From the NCBI GenBank assembly GCA_037953745.1, contig JBAKBP010003128.1:31001-95000 (forward strand): a stretch of 64,000 bases of DNA, read 5' to 3'. Shown piece by piece: positions 54,440 to 63,544 of this stretch. Positions within the stretch are counted from its first letter, which is position 1. Each line of letters starts with the position of its first letter. Made by a program: the position numbers and the translations under genes. This stretch comes from Lithodes maja. Taxonomy: Eukaryota > Arthropoda > Malacostraca > Decapoda > Lithodidae. Below the pieces are notes generated by a model, which was not told where the DNA came from, ran no database searches, and was given only the letters and a program-made list of their open reading frames with translations.

Positions 54440-54845
54440 CATTTAAGGGGAGGTTTTCAGTTTGGTCCCTAGATATCCATCAAGCTTAAGATTACACCCC
54501 CTTGAGCCCCTTTCAAGATAAAGTTGTACATTTTTCGGTAGAAAATGTCCCGGTTGAAAGCCGGTTCCTCTTGAATTACAGGCTCGCTATCGCTCGCCAG
54601 GATAAAATCGACACCTAAATGGCACGAAAGGTCTTAAAATTGACAGAAATGGGTTGAAAGTTTTTAAAATTGACAAACTAATGTGTCAAACGTCTTAAAA
54701 ATGTCACAAGTAATGGGGTCAAATGTCTTAAAATGTCACAAGTAATGGGGTCAAACGTCTTAAAATGTCACAACTAATGGGGCTAAGCATGAGGGAAGAA
54801 AGGGGACCAGAAAAAGGGGCCCATCTCCCCTTGAAGCCCCCCAGC
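54440..54845 (-). repeat. Repeat family F copy without the SINE
   Basis: It is the inverse complement of 13990-14640. At 54492-54516 the segment reads straight through where the SINE sits at 14331-14569. Three or four short GTCTTAAAATGTCACAA units form a local array. Confidence 0.8.
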
Positions 54846-54962
54846 CAAAGTGTGATAATCTCTCTAGTTTAAGTCAAGTGTCCACCCGGTGAAGTTCATG
54901 GGCCGTTTTTTGTCTGGTATTTTGGGATAGAAGACATTAAGTTCTCCCGTATCATAGGAAAG

Positions 54963-55360
54963 TGTAATGCCCTCGAAAATGTCCCGCACCCACAATAATA
55001 CTAACCCGAGTTGACGTCAGGTATAGCGTAAAATAGTCGGAGATGGTAAGTCCAATAAACTCATCACGTGATAACACCACGAGACTATCACCTGGTTCTT
55101 AAAAATCGGACTAAGGTTGCTATACTTTTAGTACGTCCGTGGTAGTACAGTGGGTTAGCGCGCGGGCCTGGTGGTGATGGTTGGGTCACTAACCAGGGTT
55201 CGAACCCCACCCAAGGCATCTCAAAACCTGTGGGTTTTTAGGGGGGTTAAATTCCCTTCAGAGGTTCGTACCCCGCGCCAGGTACCAGGAAAAGTTGATC
55301 CTAAAGGTAGCCTGGGGATATTTCAGGAGACCATGAATTCCCTTCACACCCAGCATTTCA
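54963..55360 (+). repeat. Left LTR
   Basis: 398 bp, TG...CA ends, identical by eye to 56965-57362. It holds a CRE-like GACGTCA near 55013 and the tRNA-like region at about 55136-55218. Confidence 0.92.
55143..55206 (+). promoter_or_regulatory. RNA polymerase III promoter (A and B boxes) inside the LTR
   Basis: TAGTACAGTGG at 55143-55153 fits the A-box consensus at every position, and GGTTCGAACC at 55197-55206 is a perfect B box, 54 bp apart. A class II tRNA-like fold with a GGTT/AACC variable arm is conceivable, though the T stem pairs only three bases. A second B-box-like GGTTCGTACC lies at 55263-55272. The same boxes are at 57145-57155 and 57199-57208 in the right LTR. Confidence 0.75.
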
Positions 55361-55431
55361 TTTGGCGGCAGCGGTGGTTCTTGATTCGGATAAAAGGTTG
55401 CATTACACTGCAAGTTTGGAACAGTAGAAGC

Positions 55432-56397
55432 ATGGCAACAGGTCGAAATCTTCAGCCACTCGCACACATTCCCAAGTATGATTTAAACACGTATATCACC
55501 AGTTACTTAGACATAATAAAGCCAGTATACGATGTGGTATTTTATAATGACCGCGAAAAAATCGCCTGGGGAATTTTGCATATTATACAGTTGGGAGAAG
55601 CCGTTTCCCAACTTGTTGATAAGCCTACCTTTAAAGAATTTATCCACCAAATGGTGGCACAGAATACGCCAGAGAGTACCTGGAACCAGTTTCGATCCTT
55701 CGTGATCCGGACCTTAGATCCACTTTTGGGTTCCCCCGTCGCCCCCAAAATAATAAAAGTCGACGAGATCAAGTATGAAGGGGATATAAATGTGACCCTC
55801 ATACAACTCTACAGATACGTGAGGACCACGTATAGCTATGAAGATTACGACCAACAAAATGAACTCTTATTCACCGCTTTGTTAAACATCCTCCCACCCC
55901 ACATCACCGCCCATCTCGACCCGTATGGCTTATTCGAAGAACATATGCTCTCCATCAGAGAAGAATGCCTACACAGTTCGATGAATCCCCTATCCAACCC
56001 TTCAGCCCCTATCCAAGACTCCGTGCACCCTTCCAAAATGACTTCCGGTGAAAGTCCAACCCCAGTGCACTCTTCCTTGCCTCTATCCTCTCCGACCATC
56101 CCTAACTCTTCCCCCACCAACCCTCCGCAGCCCCCCCAACAAGCCCCGTATTCTAGCTATGCCTACCTATGTAGGCCTACCACAACCTATTTTCCCCATG
56201 AACCCAGAAATGTTCAGCTATCCCCCCACCAACAAAATTTCCCTTGTGACCGTTTTCCGTCGGTAGCTTGTGACCGTTTTCAGTCGGTAGCTCCCTTCCA
56301 CCCCCACACAGTTCACACCCCTAGAAAACGTCGAAATCCCACCGCTGCCACCAATGTTATGCCCTGTTTTTCTACAGGTTTAACTTGGGTAATGTGA
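55432..56397 (+). CDS. Gag-like protein of the non-autonomous LTR element
   Basis: The frame stays open from inside the LTR (55171), but the natural start is the ATG at 55432 (MATGRNLQPLAHIP), giving 321 residues. Residues about 1-185 are predicted mostly helical and resemble a retroelement capsid: a FKEFIHQMVAQNTPESTWNQ region, then YRYVRTTYSYEDYDQQNELLF. The rest is proline- and serine-rich. There is no CCHC zinc knuckle and no protease. A short repeated CDRFPSVACDRFQSVA lies near the end. Particle packaging is the likely role, perhaps of its own RNA into particles of an autonomous partner. Confidence 0.65.
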   Translation: MATGRNLQPLAHIPKYDLNTYITSYLDIIKPVYDVVFYNDREKIAWGILHIIQLGEAVSQLVDKPTFKEFIHQMVAQNTPESTWNQFRSFVIRTLDPLLGSPVAPKIIKVDEIKYEGDINVTLIQLYRYVRTTYSYEDYDQQNELLFTALLNILPPHITAHLDPYGLFEEHMLSIREECLHSSMNPLSNPSAPIQDSVHPSKMTSGESPTPVHSSLPLSSPTIPNSSPTNPPQPPQQAPYSSYAYLCRPTTTYFPHEPRNVQLSPHQQNFPCDRFPSVACDRFQSVAPFHPHTVHTPRKRRNPTAATNVMPCFSTGLTWVM

Positions 56398-56964
56398 GTT
56401 CTAATTGACTGGGTATAGAAGGCTGCATGCACAATACAAGATATGAGGAATAGAGAACACAAAGAAACACACGGTAGCAAGTTACACGATCACATTTATT
56501 AATATACCACTGCAGAATACTTGTGTAAGACAATATAATAGAATGGAACAACACTAGCATAAGTGGATCTGGATGGAGCCTAGTCTCCCACTTCCAACGT
56601 TCAGGTATTAATGCTCTGATCACTAAATTAGCACCTCAGATATACCATAGAATGAAGATTGAACAATCTAGAGAGACGTTCCTATCACAGCTGTCCCCAT
56701 CCTCCTCGCAAAGTAGATCCAGTCTCTCTCCCCTAAATACGTCCAGTATAGCCAAAATAGTACCTCTTACTAAGGCTCAGTTATATGAAATATAAAGGCT
56801 TTCCTATAGCCCTGTGCCACAACAGTAAATACCATCTTACCTAGTCTCCATTTCTATTGAGAGCTCAATTAAGTTCATAAGACTCGAGATCCCTACTGTC
56901 TACAGGGTCCAGAACCGAGCCTATAAATCTAACTCCCGCCCCCAGTCAAATCAGTTGAAAGCAA

Positions 56965-57362
56965 TGTAATGCCCTCGAAAATGTCCCGCACCCACAATAA
57001 TACTAACCCGAGTTGACGTCAGGTATAGCGTAAAATAGTCGGAGATGGTAAGTCCAATAAACTCATCACGTGATAACACCACGAGACTATCACCTGGTTC
57101 TTAAAAATCGGACTAAGGTTGCTATACTTTTAGTACGTCCGTGGTAGTACAGTGGGTTAGCGCGCGGGCCTGGTGGTGATGGTTGGGTCACTAACCAGGG
57201 TTCGAACCCCACCCAAGGCATCTCAAAACCTGTGGGTTTTTAGGGGGGTTAAATTCCCTTCAGAGGTTCGTACCCCGCGCCAGGTACCAGGAAAAGTTGA
57301 TCCTAAAGGTAGCCTGGGGATATTTCAGGAGACCATGAATTCCCTTCACACCCAGCATTTCA
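56965..57362 (+). repeat. Right LTR
   Basis: 398 bp, identical by eye to the left LTR, with A box 57145-57155 and B box 57199-57208. The duplicate GAAAG follows at 57363. Confidence 0.92.
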
Positions 57363-57574
57363 GAAAGAATGACTTATATCGGTCCGTTACTAAGATTACA
57401 AATTAATTTAAAAGTCATATATATCCATTTCAACGGTCTGTAAACAGAACGGAAATGCGTATTGGAGCTTGAAAGGGTTAAGTGTAGTGAAGTGAATAGG
57501 AGGAGGAGGTGTTTGTGAGAATTAGCTGGATTACTCTGTGTGTAGGTGAGGCGGAAATAGAAACAGTTCAGGGG

Positions 57575-57851
57575 AGATGGGTCGTTTTTCTGGACCCATT
57601 TAGCCCCACTAGTTTTCAGATTTTAAGATGTTTCCCCCATTAGTTTGTCGATTTTAAGACCTTTCACCCCATTTCTTTGTCAATATTAAGACCTTTCGTG
57701 CTATTTAGGTGTCAAAAAAAAAATCTGGCGAACGAATATGGGCCTGTAATTTAGGAGGAACCGGCCTTTGGCAGGGACATATTTCTACCGAAAAATGTAC
57801 AAATTAATCTATTAATGGATGTTTTTTTTAATTTGGTAGAGGCCTAGCGAA

Positions 57852-57921
<70 letters not shown>

Positions 57922-57933
57922 TATATATATACC

Positions 57934-57975
<42 letters not shown>

Positions 57976-57990
57976 ATATATATGTGATAT
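57575..57990. repeat. Family F fragment and (TA)n microsatellite
   Basis: 57575-57830 repeats the GATTTTAAGACCTTTC units and the TTTCTACCGAAAAATG core of family F, plus orientation. A (TA)n run interrupted by CAGTATATATATACCGG follows at about 57853-57990. Beyond it, 57991-58675 is AT-rich, with a doubled GGTTGGCCGATC(C/T)CTGTTAC near 58127-58180 and no gene seen before the kinase. Confidence 0.75.
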
Positions 57991-58675
57991 AATAGACCCA
58001 AAATATAAACCCAATCCCCTTACAAGACAAAAGAAATATCAAAACTAGAGCATCGCCTAATAGTAGTCAGAATAAAGTTAAAATAACGGCACCAGTACAG
58101 AAAGGGTTCAGTGTAAAGAGAGGAGGTTGGCCGATCTCTGTTACTATAGGGCACCAAGATGGCGTAGGTTGGCCGATCCCTGTTACCCTAAGTATAGGGT
58201 CTCCACTTAGGGGAACGTATCAGTTGATCGTATTTTATATTTTAGTTACCGGTAAAAACTCCATTTTCTTATACGCTTATTTTAGAAAACTAATATTTTT
58301 AATGCGTAATCTAAATTATAATCATTATATGTCCTCACTATTATATAGTATATAATAAGTAAATGCAAGTTTAACCAGCTAATTTTTGTGATTTATATGT
58401 AAAAATGAATTAATACAGCAAACAACGTTAATTAGTACTTAATGTGGACGAGAATAGCAACAAGCTGTTATGTAGATATTTTAGACTTGAAGTTATCAGA
58501 TCGCTCGAGCAAGACTCATTATCAAATTGTCTGTTGCGAGTGTCAGGTGTACAAATAGGCGTTGGTGATCAACTTCGAATTAATTTGTTTGTTTATATTT
58601 GTATTGATATTTTCGTAATACACATAAGTATATAAGTATATCATAAGTGTAATCACCAGTTTTGTAATAAATACA

Positions 58676-59734
58676 ATGGACTACAGTGGTAATAGTGATA
58701 TTTGGGCGAAGGTGTCGAACGTTGGTGCAGTATTAGGCAAGGGGGCCTATGGTACGGTCACTAGTGTTAATTTTGAGGGCAAACCAGCCTGCCTGAAAGA
58801 AAGTAAAAATATCCGCCACAGATCAATTTTTCATCGAGAAGCCAAAATGCTTTACCACTTAGATGGCATTGGTGGCGCCCCTTTTCTATTTGCGGTTGCG
58901 TCGGATAAACCGATAATAGTAATGTCCCTGTGCACGGGGAAAACAGTAAGGGATTTACTTACAGACGACGACAACATTGTAGACAGCCTAAAACTTCTTA
59001 AGATGATAATACATGAGGTCAACCAAATCCACTCTAGAAACATAATACATAATGATATCAAGTTAGATAATCTAATAGTTGATATCACTTCAGATGATTA
59101 CAAACTTTCTATAATAGATTTTGGCCTGGCTAATTTCTCCGGGCAAGACTCTTGTTTCCCTACGGGTCCTAAGAAGTCGTATAAAAAACGATCGCACTAT
59201 GCGCCGGAACTGTACCTTGATGGCCAAAGCTCCACTCAAAGCGACGTTTGGTCACTCGGTATTATAATCGATTACGTTTTGAAGGGTGTCGACATCGATG
59301 CTGATCTTCTTAAAATTACTGACACGCTAAAACCTTTAGTACAGTCTATGATGTGCGAAGAGGCCATGTGCCGCCCCAGCCTAACTATCGTTTATGATAA
59401 AATATCTGACACCTTGAATGGTTGTCTGGATATCATGAATAAGATAAGCTCACCGCCTGTTGAATTTCTATTGAGCGATGAGTCGGACCCCAGTTGTAGG
59501 GAAGGAGGAAGGCAGAAAGGAAGGAAGGGAAGGAAGGAAGATGGAAGGGAGGGAGGAAGGAAGGGAAGGAGGAATATAAGGAAGGGAGGAAGAAAGGAGG
59601 GGAAGGAGGGAGGAAAGGAAGGAAGAGGGAAGGAAGAGGGAAGGGAGGAAGGAAGATGGGAGGAAGGAAGATGGAAGGGAGGAAGGAAGGAAGGGAAGGG
59701 AAGGAAGAAGGGAGGGAGGAAGGAAGGAATATAA
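58676..59734 (+). CDS. Intronless protein kinase, non-RD type, with microsatellite-derived tail
   Basis: The ATG at 58676 is chosen as the first in frame and lies about 40 bp after a TATATAAGTATA-like run. Residues about 20-255 are a Ser/Thr-type kinase domain. It has the glycine loop LGKGAYGTV, lysine in ACLKES, helix C glutamate in FHREAKML, catalytic loop HNDIKLDN, metal-binding IIDFGLAN, YAPELY and SDVWSLG. The catalytic loop has HND in place of HRD, so it lacks the arginine that links activation-loop phosphorylation to activity. The last 80 or so residues are Gly/Arg/Lys/Glu-rich and encoded by a (GGAA)n tract, probably a read-through after loss of the original stop. No intron is visible. 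It could be a retrocopy, a gene carried by a mobile element or virus-like insertion, or a member of a lineage-specific kinase family. I cannot assign an orthologue. Confidence 0.8.
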   Translation: MDYSGNSDIWAKVSNVGAVLGKGAYGTVTSVNFEGKPACLKESKNIRHRSIFHREAKMLYHLDGIGGAPFLFAVASDKPIIVMSLCTGKTVRDLLTDDDNIVDSLKLLKMIIHEVNQIHSRNIIHNDIKLDNLIVDITSDDYKLSIIDFGLANFSGQDSCFPTGPKKSYKKRSHYAPELYLDGQSSTQSDVWSLGIIIDYVLKGVDIDADLLKITDTLKPLVQSMMCEEAMCRPSLTIVYDKISDTLNGCLDIMNKISSPPVEFLLSDESDPSCREGGRQKGRKGRKEDGREGGRKGRRNIRKGGRKEGKEGGKEGRGKEEGREEGRWEEGRWKGGRKEGKGRKKGGRKEGI

Positions 59735-59795
59735 GGGAGGGGGGAAGAGGGAAGGAGGAAGGAAGGGAAGGAGGAATATAAGACCGAAGAAGAAG
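59496..59795. repeat. (GGAA)n/(GGGA)n purine microsatellite
   Basis: About 300 bp of almost pure purine on the plus strand (GGAAGGAAGGGAGG...), overlapping the 3' end of the kinase frame and extending past its stop. Confidence 0.9.
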
Positions 59796-59995
59796 AAGTA
59801 TGGTGTGACGGTGTGATTAGACTCCAGTTTTCACCTCACATTTTCCACATAATGGGCCATCCAGCAAGTATTCTACCTGTCACATAGGTGCATGAATACC
59901 TAGTGTTCACACTCTGATAAAGGACATAGTAGTTTCTTAATGGAGTGTGTGAATTTACTCTAAATAAAGTGCCGTCAAAAAGTGATCACAACAAC

Positions 59996-61666
59996 ATGGC
60001 TCCCGAAGAGACAATCTCAAGCCAGGGACCAACTCACCCCTCCCAAGATGGACTTATTATCGATGAGCTACTGTGTTTCCTGACTAATAAATCCAATTTT
60101 CTGAGTACTGACGTGTTAACAAAATTGTGTGTTGAATTCTATGATGAGGAAGTGATTGTGTCCTCCAAGAATAGACTGTTTGAACTGTGTGCTGACGACA
60201 ATAGTGACTGGAACAGGAAAAGACAGGGTCCCAACAAAAATAGTGAGAATATTAAAGACAATTAAGCTGATTCTGGAAAAAGGTAATAATATACCCACAT
60301 TTGTTGCCCATAACCTTGGTAAACTCCCACCCATCCAATTTGACTATGTTGACGTTACTGTGCTCCTTAGTGAGATCAAGAAAACTCAGTCAGAAGTTTC
60401 TAATCTGAGAAAGTGTTCCTCAGCCCAAAATGACTGTATGAAGGACTTATTGAGTGCAACTGGTGATCTGAGTAGTAGAGTGCTAGTGATTGAGGACTAC
60501 AGCCAATCCCAAGGAAATTTAATATCTTCAGGTGGCTTTCCCTCAAATAGGCCTAGGCCTACTGCATCTGTAAATGACAATAATCCAGAGCCTATAAATA
60601 CCACACCTGCAGTGTCCACTACCAGCCGCACTACATCAGATAGCGCCCCCTCCACTACACAGGAGACCACGGCCACATCCACAACTGTCCACGACACAAC
60701 GATCAGAACCGACGGCGACGACTCCGACGAGACAACCCGAGGGAGGCCTAACTCCGTTGAAACCTTTGCCACAGGGGAAATCACTGATGCCACCACCAGC
60801 TGCTCCACACCAGGTGCCGGTGGCGCCTCCTCCATCACACAGGAAGCCACAGCCATAACGAGTAGAACCAACGAGACAACCCGAGGTAGGCCTAACATCA
60901 ACGTAACTTCTGCCACTGAGGAAATTAATGAAGTCAACCCTGCAGTGAGGAGCGTCGGAAGCGGTACACCCGCTATAATGAGTATAGCAACACCTGGGGC
61001 CTATAATATAGCTGTAAGTACAGGCAACGCGCAAGGCATCACTACAACACCTGCGACGGGAAGGAGCTCGACGACAACCCCTATCGACAGGATCACAACG
61101 CCTCCACCCTCAGGTGATGATAAGGGGGAGGGTACTGTTCAAGGACAATGGTTTAGGGTACATTCCACCAAAGGTAAAACTCATCACATACCTGAGGGGG
61201 AACAGAGGCTGAATGGAGGTACCGGTACTGGTACCACAAACAATGTTAGGAATTCTATGGCTGTGCAAATTCAACCTAGGAACTTTATGCATCAGGGGAT
61301 TAAGGGTAAAAATAAAATACGGGGATAAGTTCAGTTAAAAAAGTGAAAAGATCACGCATAGCCAAAGTATTCGCGACAGGTTTTAAGCCAGGAGTGACGG
61401 CATCCGACTTGAAAGAATATCTCTCCAATAAACTCAGTCTTAGTATGGATGTTGAACCAATTATTCCCTGGTCTGATAGGCACACATATATTTCATTCAG
61501 AATAAATTGTGAGTGTCCAAATCCCGAGGTGTTTATGGATGAAGAACTTTGGCCAGAGGAAGCATCGGTGTACTGGTGGAGAGAACGTAGGGCACAGGTA
61601 CCAGTACCGGTACCAACAAATGAGGACTCTATAACTACGGTAACCCACCCTCCCAACAACTCTTAA
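59996..61666 (+). pseudogene. LINE G ORF1, two frameshifts
   Basis: It begins MAPEETISSQ at 59996. The N-terminal part (IDELLCFLTNK, KLCVEFYDEEV, then in the next frame LILEKGNNIPTFVAHNLGKLPP) is a domain I associate with ORF1 of Tx1/L1-like LINEs in invertebrates. The frame changes near 60240 and again near 61325. The middle is a long Thr/Ser-rich linker. The last part (61343-61666) looks like an RNA-binding RRM-type domain (KVFATGFKPGVTASDLKEYL, SDRHTYISFRI). The stop at 61664-61666 also forms the TTAA into which a miniature element has inserted. Confidence 0.65.
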
Positions 61667-62145
61667 CCCTCCGACCCCGGCTATATATTATATAAATATT
61701 CCTCGAAATCCGGGTGTTTTGGCCGAAAAACGTCTAGGCTAGGCTACCGTATATTCGTTAATCAGACTGCTTCCCGCATTCCCGCGCATCCCCAAGCATA
61801 GCTGTGTTATTTACCTGTAAAATGGCATTAAGTAGAGCTCTCTAAGTCAACTGGGTGAGCTGTGATGATGATTTCATTGGAGATAACTTTATGGCCAAAC
61901 CAGCCACTTTACACCACTTTTCGATACTGAACAACAACATACAGGCACACAAGAACAAGCGACGCTCTCCTTCTTGTGGCCGGAGATGCGGAGCGTCGGT
62001 CCAGCCGGCTGTTGTTTACATGCGTCGGACCGACGCCTCGCACACGAAGCTCACAGGCTTTCAAGCAATGGTACAATGTAGTACCACCCGGGTTCCTGGG
62101 GCCAAAAAAAAATGGTACACGTGTGTACCAACCGGGTTTGAAGGG
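61667..62145. mobile_element. TTAA-flanked element, family P3 (479 bp)
   Basis: TTAA at 61663-61666 and 62146-62149, ends CCCTCCGACCCCGGC and ACCGGGTTTGAAGGG. It is the inverse of 44778-45258. The insertion separates ORF1 from ORF2 of LINE G, and the host sequence continues exactly at the duplicated TTAA. Confidence 0.85.
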
Positions 62146-62146
62146 T

Positions 62147-62298
62147 TAATCATGGATATAAAGTCTACTTCATCTCCCAACAACTCTTAATCATGGATAT
62201 AAAGTCTACTTCATCTCCCAACAACTCTTAATCATGGATATAAAGTCTACTTCATCTCCCAACAACTCTTAATCATGGATATAAAGTCTACTTCATCT
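62147..62298 (+). repeat. 41-bp tandem repeat carrying ORF2 start codons
   Basis: ATGGATATAAAGTCTACTTC begins at 62152, 62193, 62234 and 62275, a 41-bp period. The first three copies each open a 12-codon frame that stops at the TAA five bases before the next ATG. The fourth runs into ORF2. ORF1 ends in the same sequence (CCCAACAACTCTTAA), so the repeat unit is the ORF1/ORF2 junction itself. Confidence 0.9.
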
Positions 62299-62727
62299 CC
62301 CAACAATTTGTGTATTGCTACTTATAACTGTAGGGGGCTCCCTAAAACCAACAGAGGGCTTCTCCTACGCCCTGATGTAGTAGACGTATTTAATACCAGT
62401 GATAATTTTCATGGGTTTGGGGTCTCGACAACCGATGCTATGGATGGTCTAGTAGCAGGTCACCCACCGGGAGGAGTAGCAATTTTGTGGAGGGACTCTT
62501 TAGACAGCCGGGTTAAACCACTTTTAACAAATTTACCATGGTGTACAGGTATAGAAATAGAAGATATCCAACGGAAAGTAGTTATTCTTAGTGTGTACTT
62601 GCCCTACCAATGTAATGAAAATGAAGAACAATACCTGGAATGCCTTGGAGAGCTAAGTGCTCTTTTACAAGAACTAAATACCACTTGCTACTCTGTAATA
62701 GGGGACTGGAATGCTAATCTGAGAGAA
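62275..62727 (+). pseudogene. LINE G ORF2, endonuclease N-terminal part only
   Basis: About 150 codons read as an AP-type endonuclease: CIATYNCRGLPKTNRG near the start, GVAILWRDSL near residue 70 and VIGDWNANL near 142. The canonical next strands, the final SDH and all of the reverse transcriptase are absent, because a palindromic AT-rich element starts at 62728. The truncation makes it inactive. Confidence 0.8.
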
Positions 62728-63045
62728 ATGTACCGTATACCGTGATATATACGCCTATCAAATGATTGATATCAATATATATATATACTGTATATTGGTC
62801 TATATTGATTTCAATCATTTGATAGGCGTATATATCACGGTATACGGTACATTTTTGTCCCTACAATGTACCGTACATGTGACCTTGACATTGCTATGAC
62901 TCTTCCCTCTCCTTTCGTAAGGAGCGAAATGTACCGTATACCGTGATATATACGCCTATCAAATGATTGATATCAATATATATATACTGTATATTGGTCT
63001 AATATTGATAGGCGTATATATATATATATATACATATATATAGGC
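62728..63045. mobile_element. AT-rich foldback elements
   Basis: 62728-62853 is a near-perfect palindrome with ends ATGTACCGTATACCGTGATA and its mirror. The same left arm recurs at 62931-62998 with a shorter, diverged right arm and TA runs to 63045. Between them lies a 77-bp spacer. No coding content. From 63046 to 63544 no gene is seen; the region may be the 3' flank of the transposase relic. Confidence 0.75.
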
Positions 63046-63544
63046 GTGCATTTTCACTCTCTCTCTGTTTCGCTTGCTTTGCAGGAATTTTTGTTTTGTT
63101 TTATAAATAATATTATTTCAACACATTTCCAAATTACCCTATGGGGTAGTGTTGACGACTCATTTTTTTTTTTTGTGTGGTGTTCCCAGGAGGTGTAATC
63201 CACATTTCATTGAGGTAGAAAAGGCAGTTATAGGATTGAGGTAGATAAAAGGCAGTTATATGATTGAGGTAGACAAATGACATGGATGTATGAGGTAGAG
63301 ACCAAGAAGCAGATGGATGGATGAGATTAGAAACTTATGGATGTGGTGGAACTTATGGTGGAACTTATGGTGATGTTGCTGATGATGATGAATGCACTTG
63401 TGTTTGGGTAGTGTGCTATTCCACCATATGAATGATTGAATGACATGAATTCATGAGGTAGTTTGAAATAGATGAATGAATGATTGCATGAACTTATGAA
63501 TGATTGGCAAGAGGTCTAGAGGAGGAGGAGGTCTTGGAAGAGGT

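Larger units (their letters stand above)
54963..57362 (+). mobile_element. Young non-autonomous LTR element with tRNA-like LTRs (2400 bp)
   Basis: Two 398-bp LTRs (54963-55360 and 56965-57362) start TGTAATGCCC and end CAGCATTTCA. I see no difference between them. A 5-bp target-site duplication GAAAG lies at 54958-54962 and 57363-57367. A primer-binding-site-like TGGCGGCAGCGG starts two bases inside the left LTR. The interior has one gag-like frame and about 570 bp of non-coding 3' sequence, with no protease, integrase, RT or RNase H. A good polypurine tract is not obvious. Each LTR carries a tRNA-like module. Confidence 0.9.

Noticed and set aside
55143..55206. A true tRNA gene in each LTR
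   Set aside because: The A and B boxes are good but acceptor pairing is absent and the T stem is weak; a tRNA-derived module is the better reading.
59497..59734. Gly/Arg/Lys/Glu-rich domain as a functional tail of the kinase
   Set aside because: It is encoded by a purine microsatellite that continues past the stop, so function is not supported.
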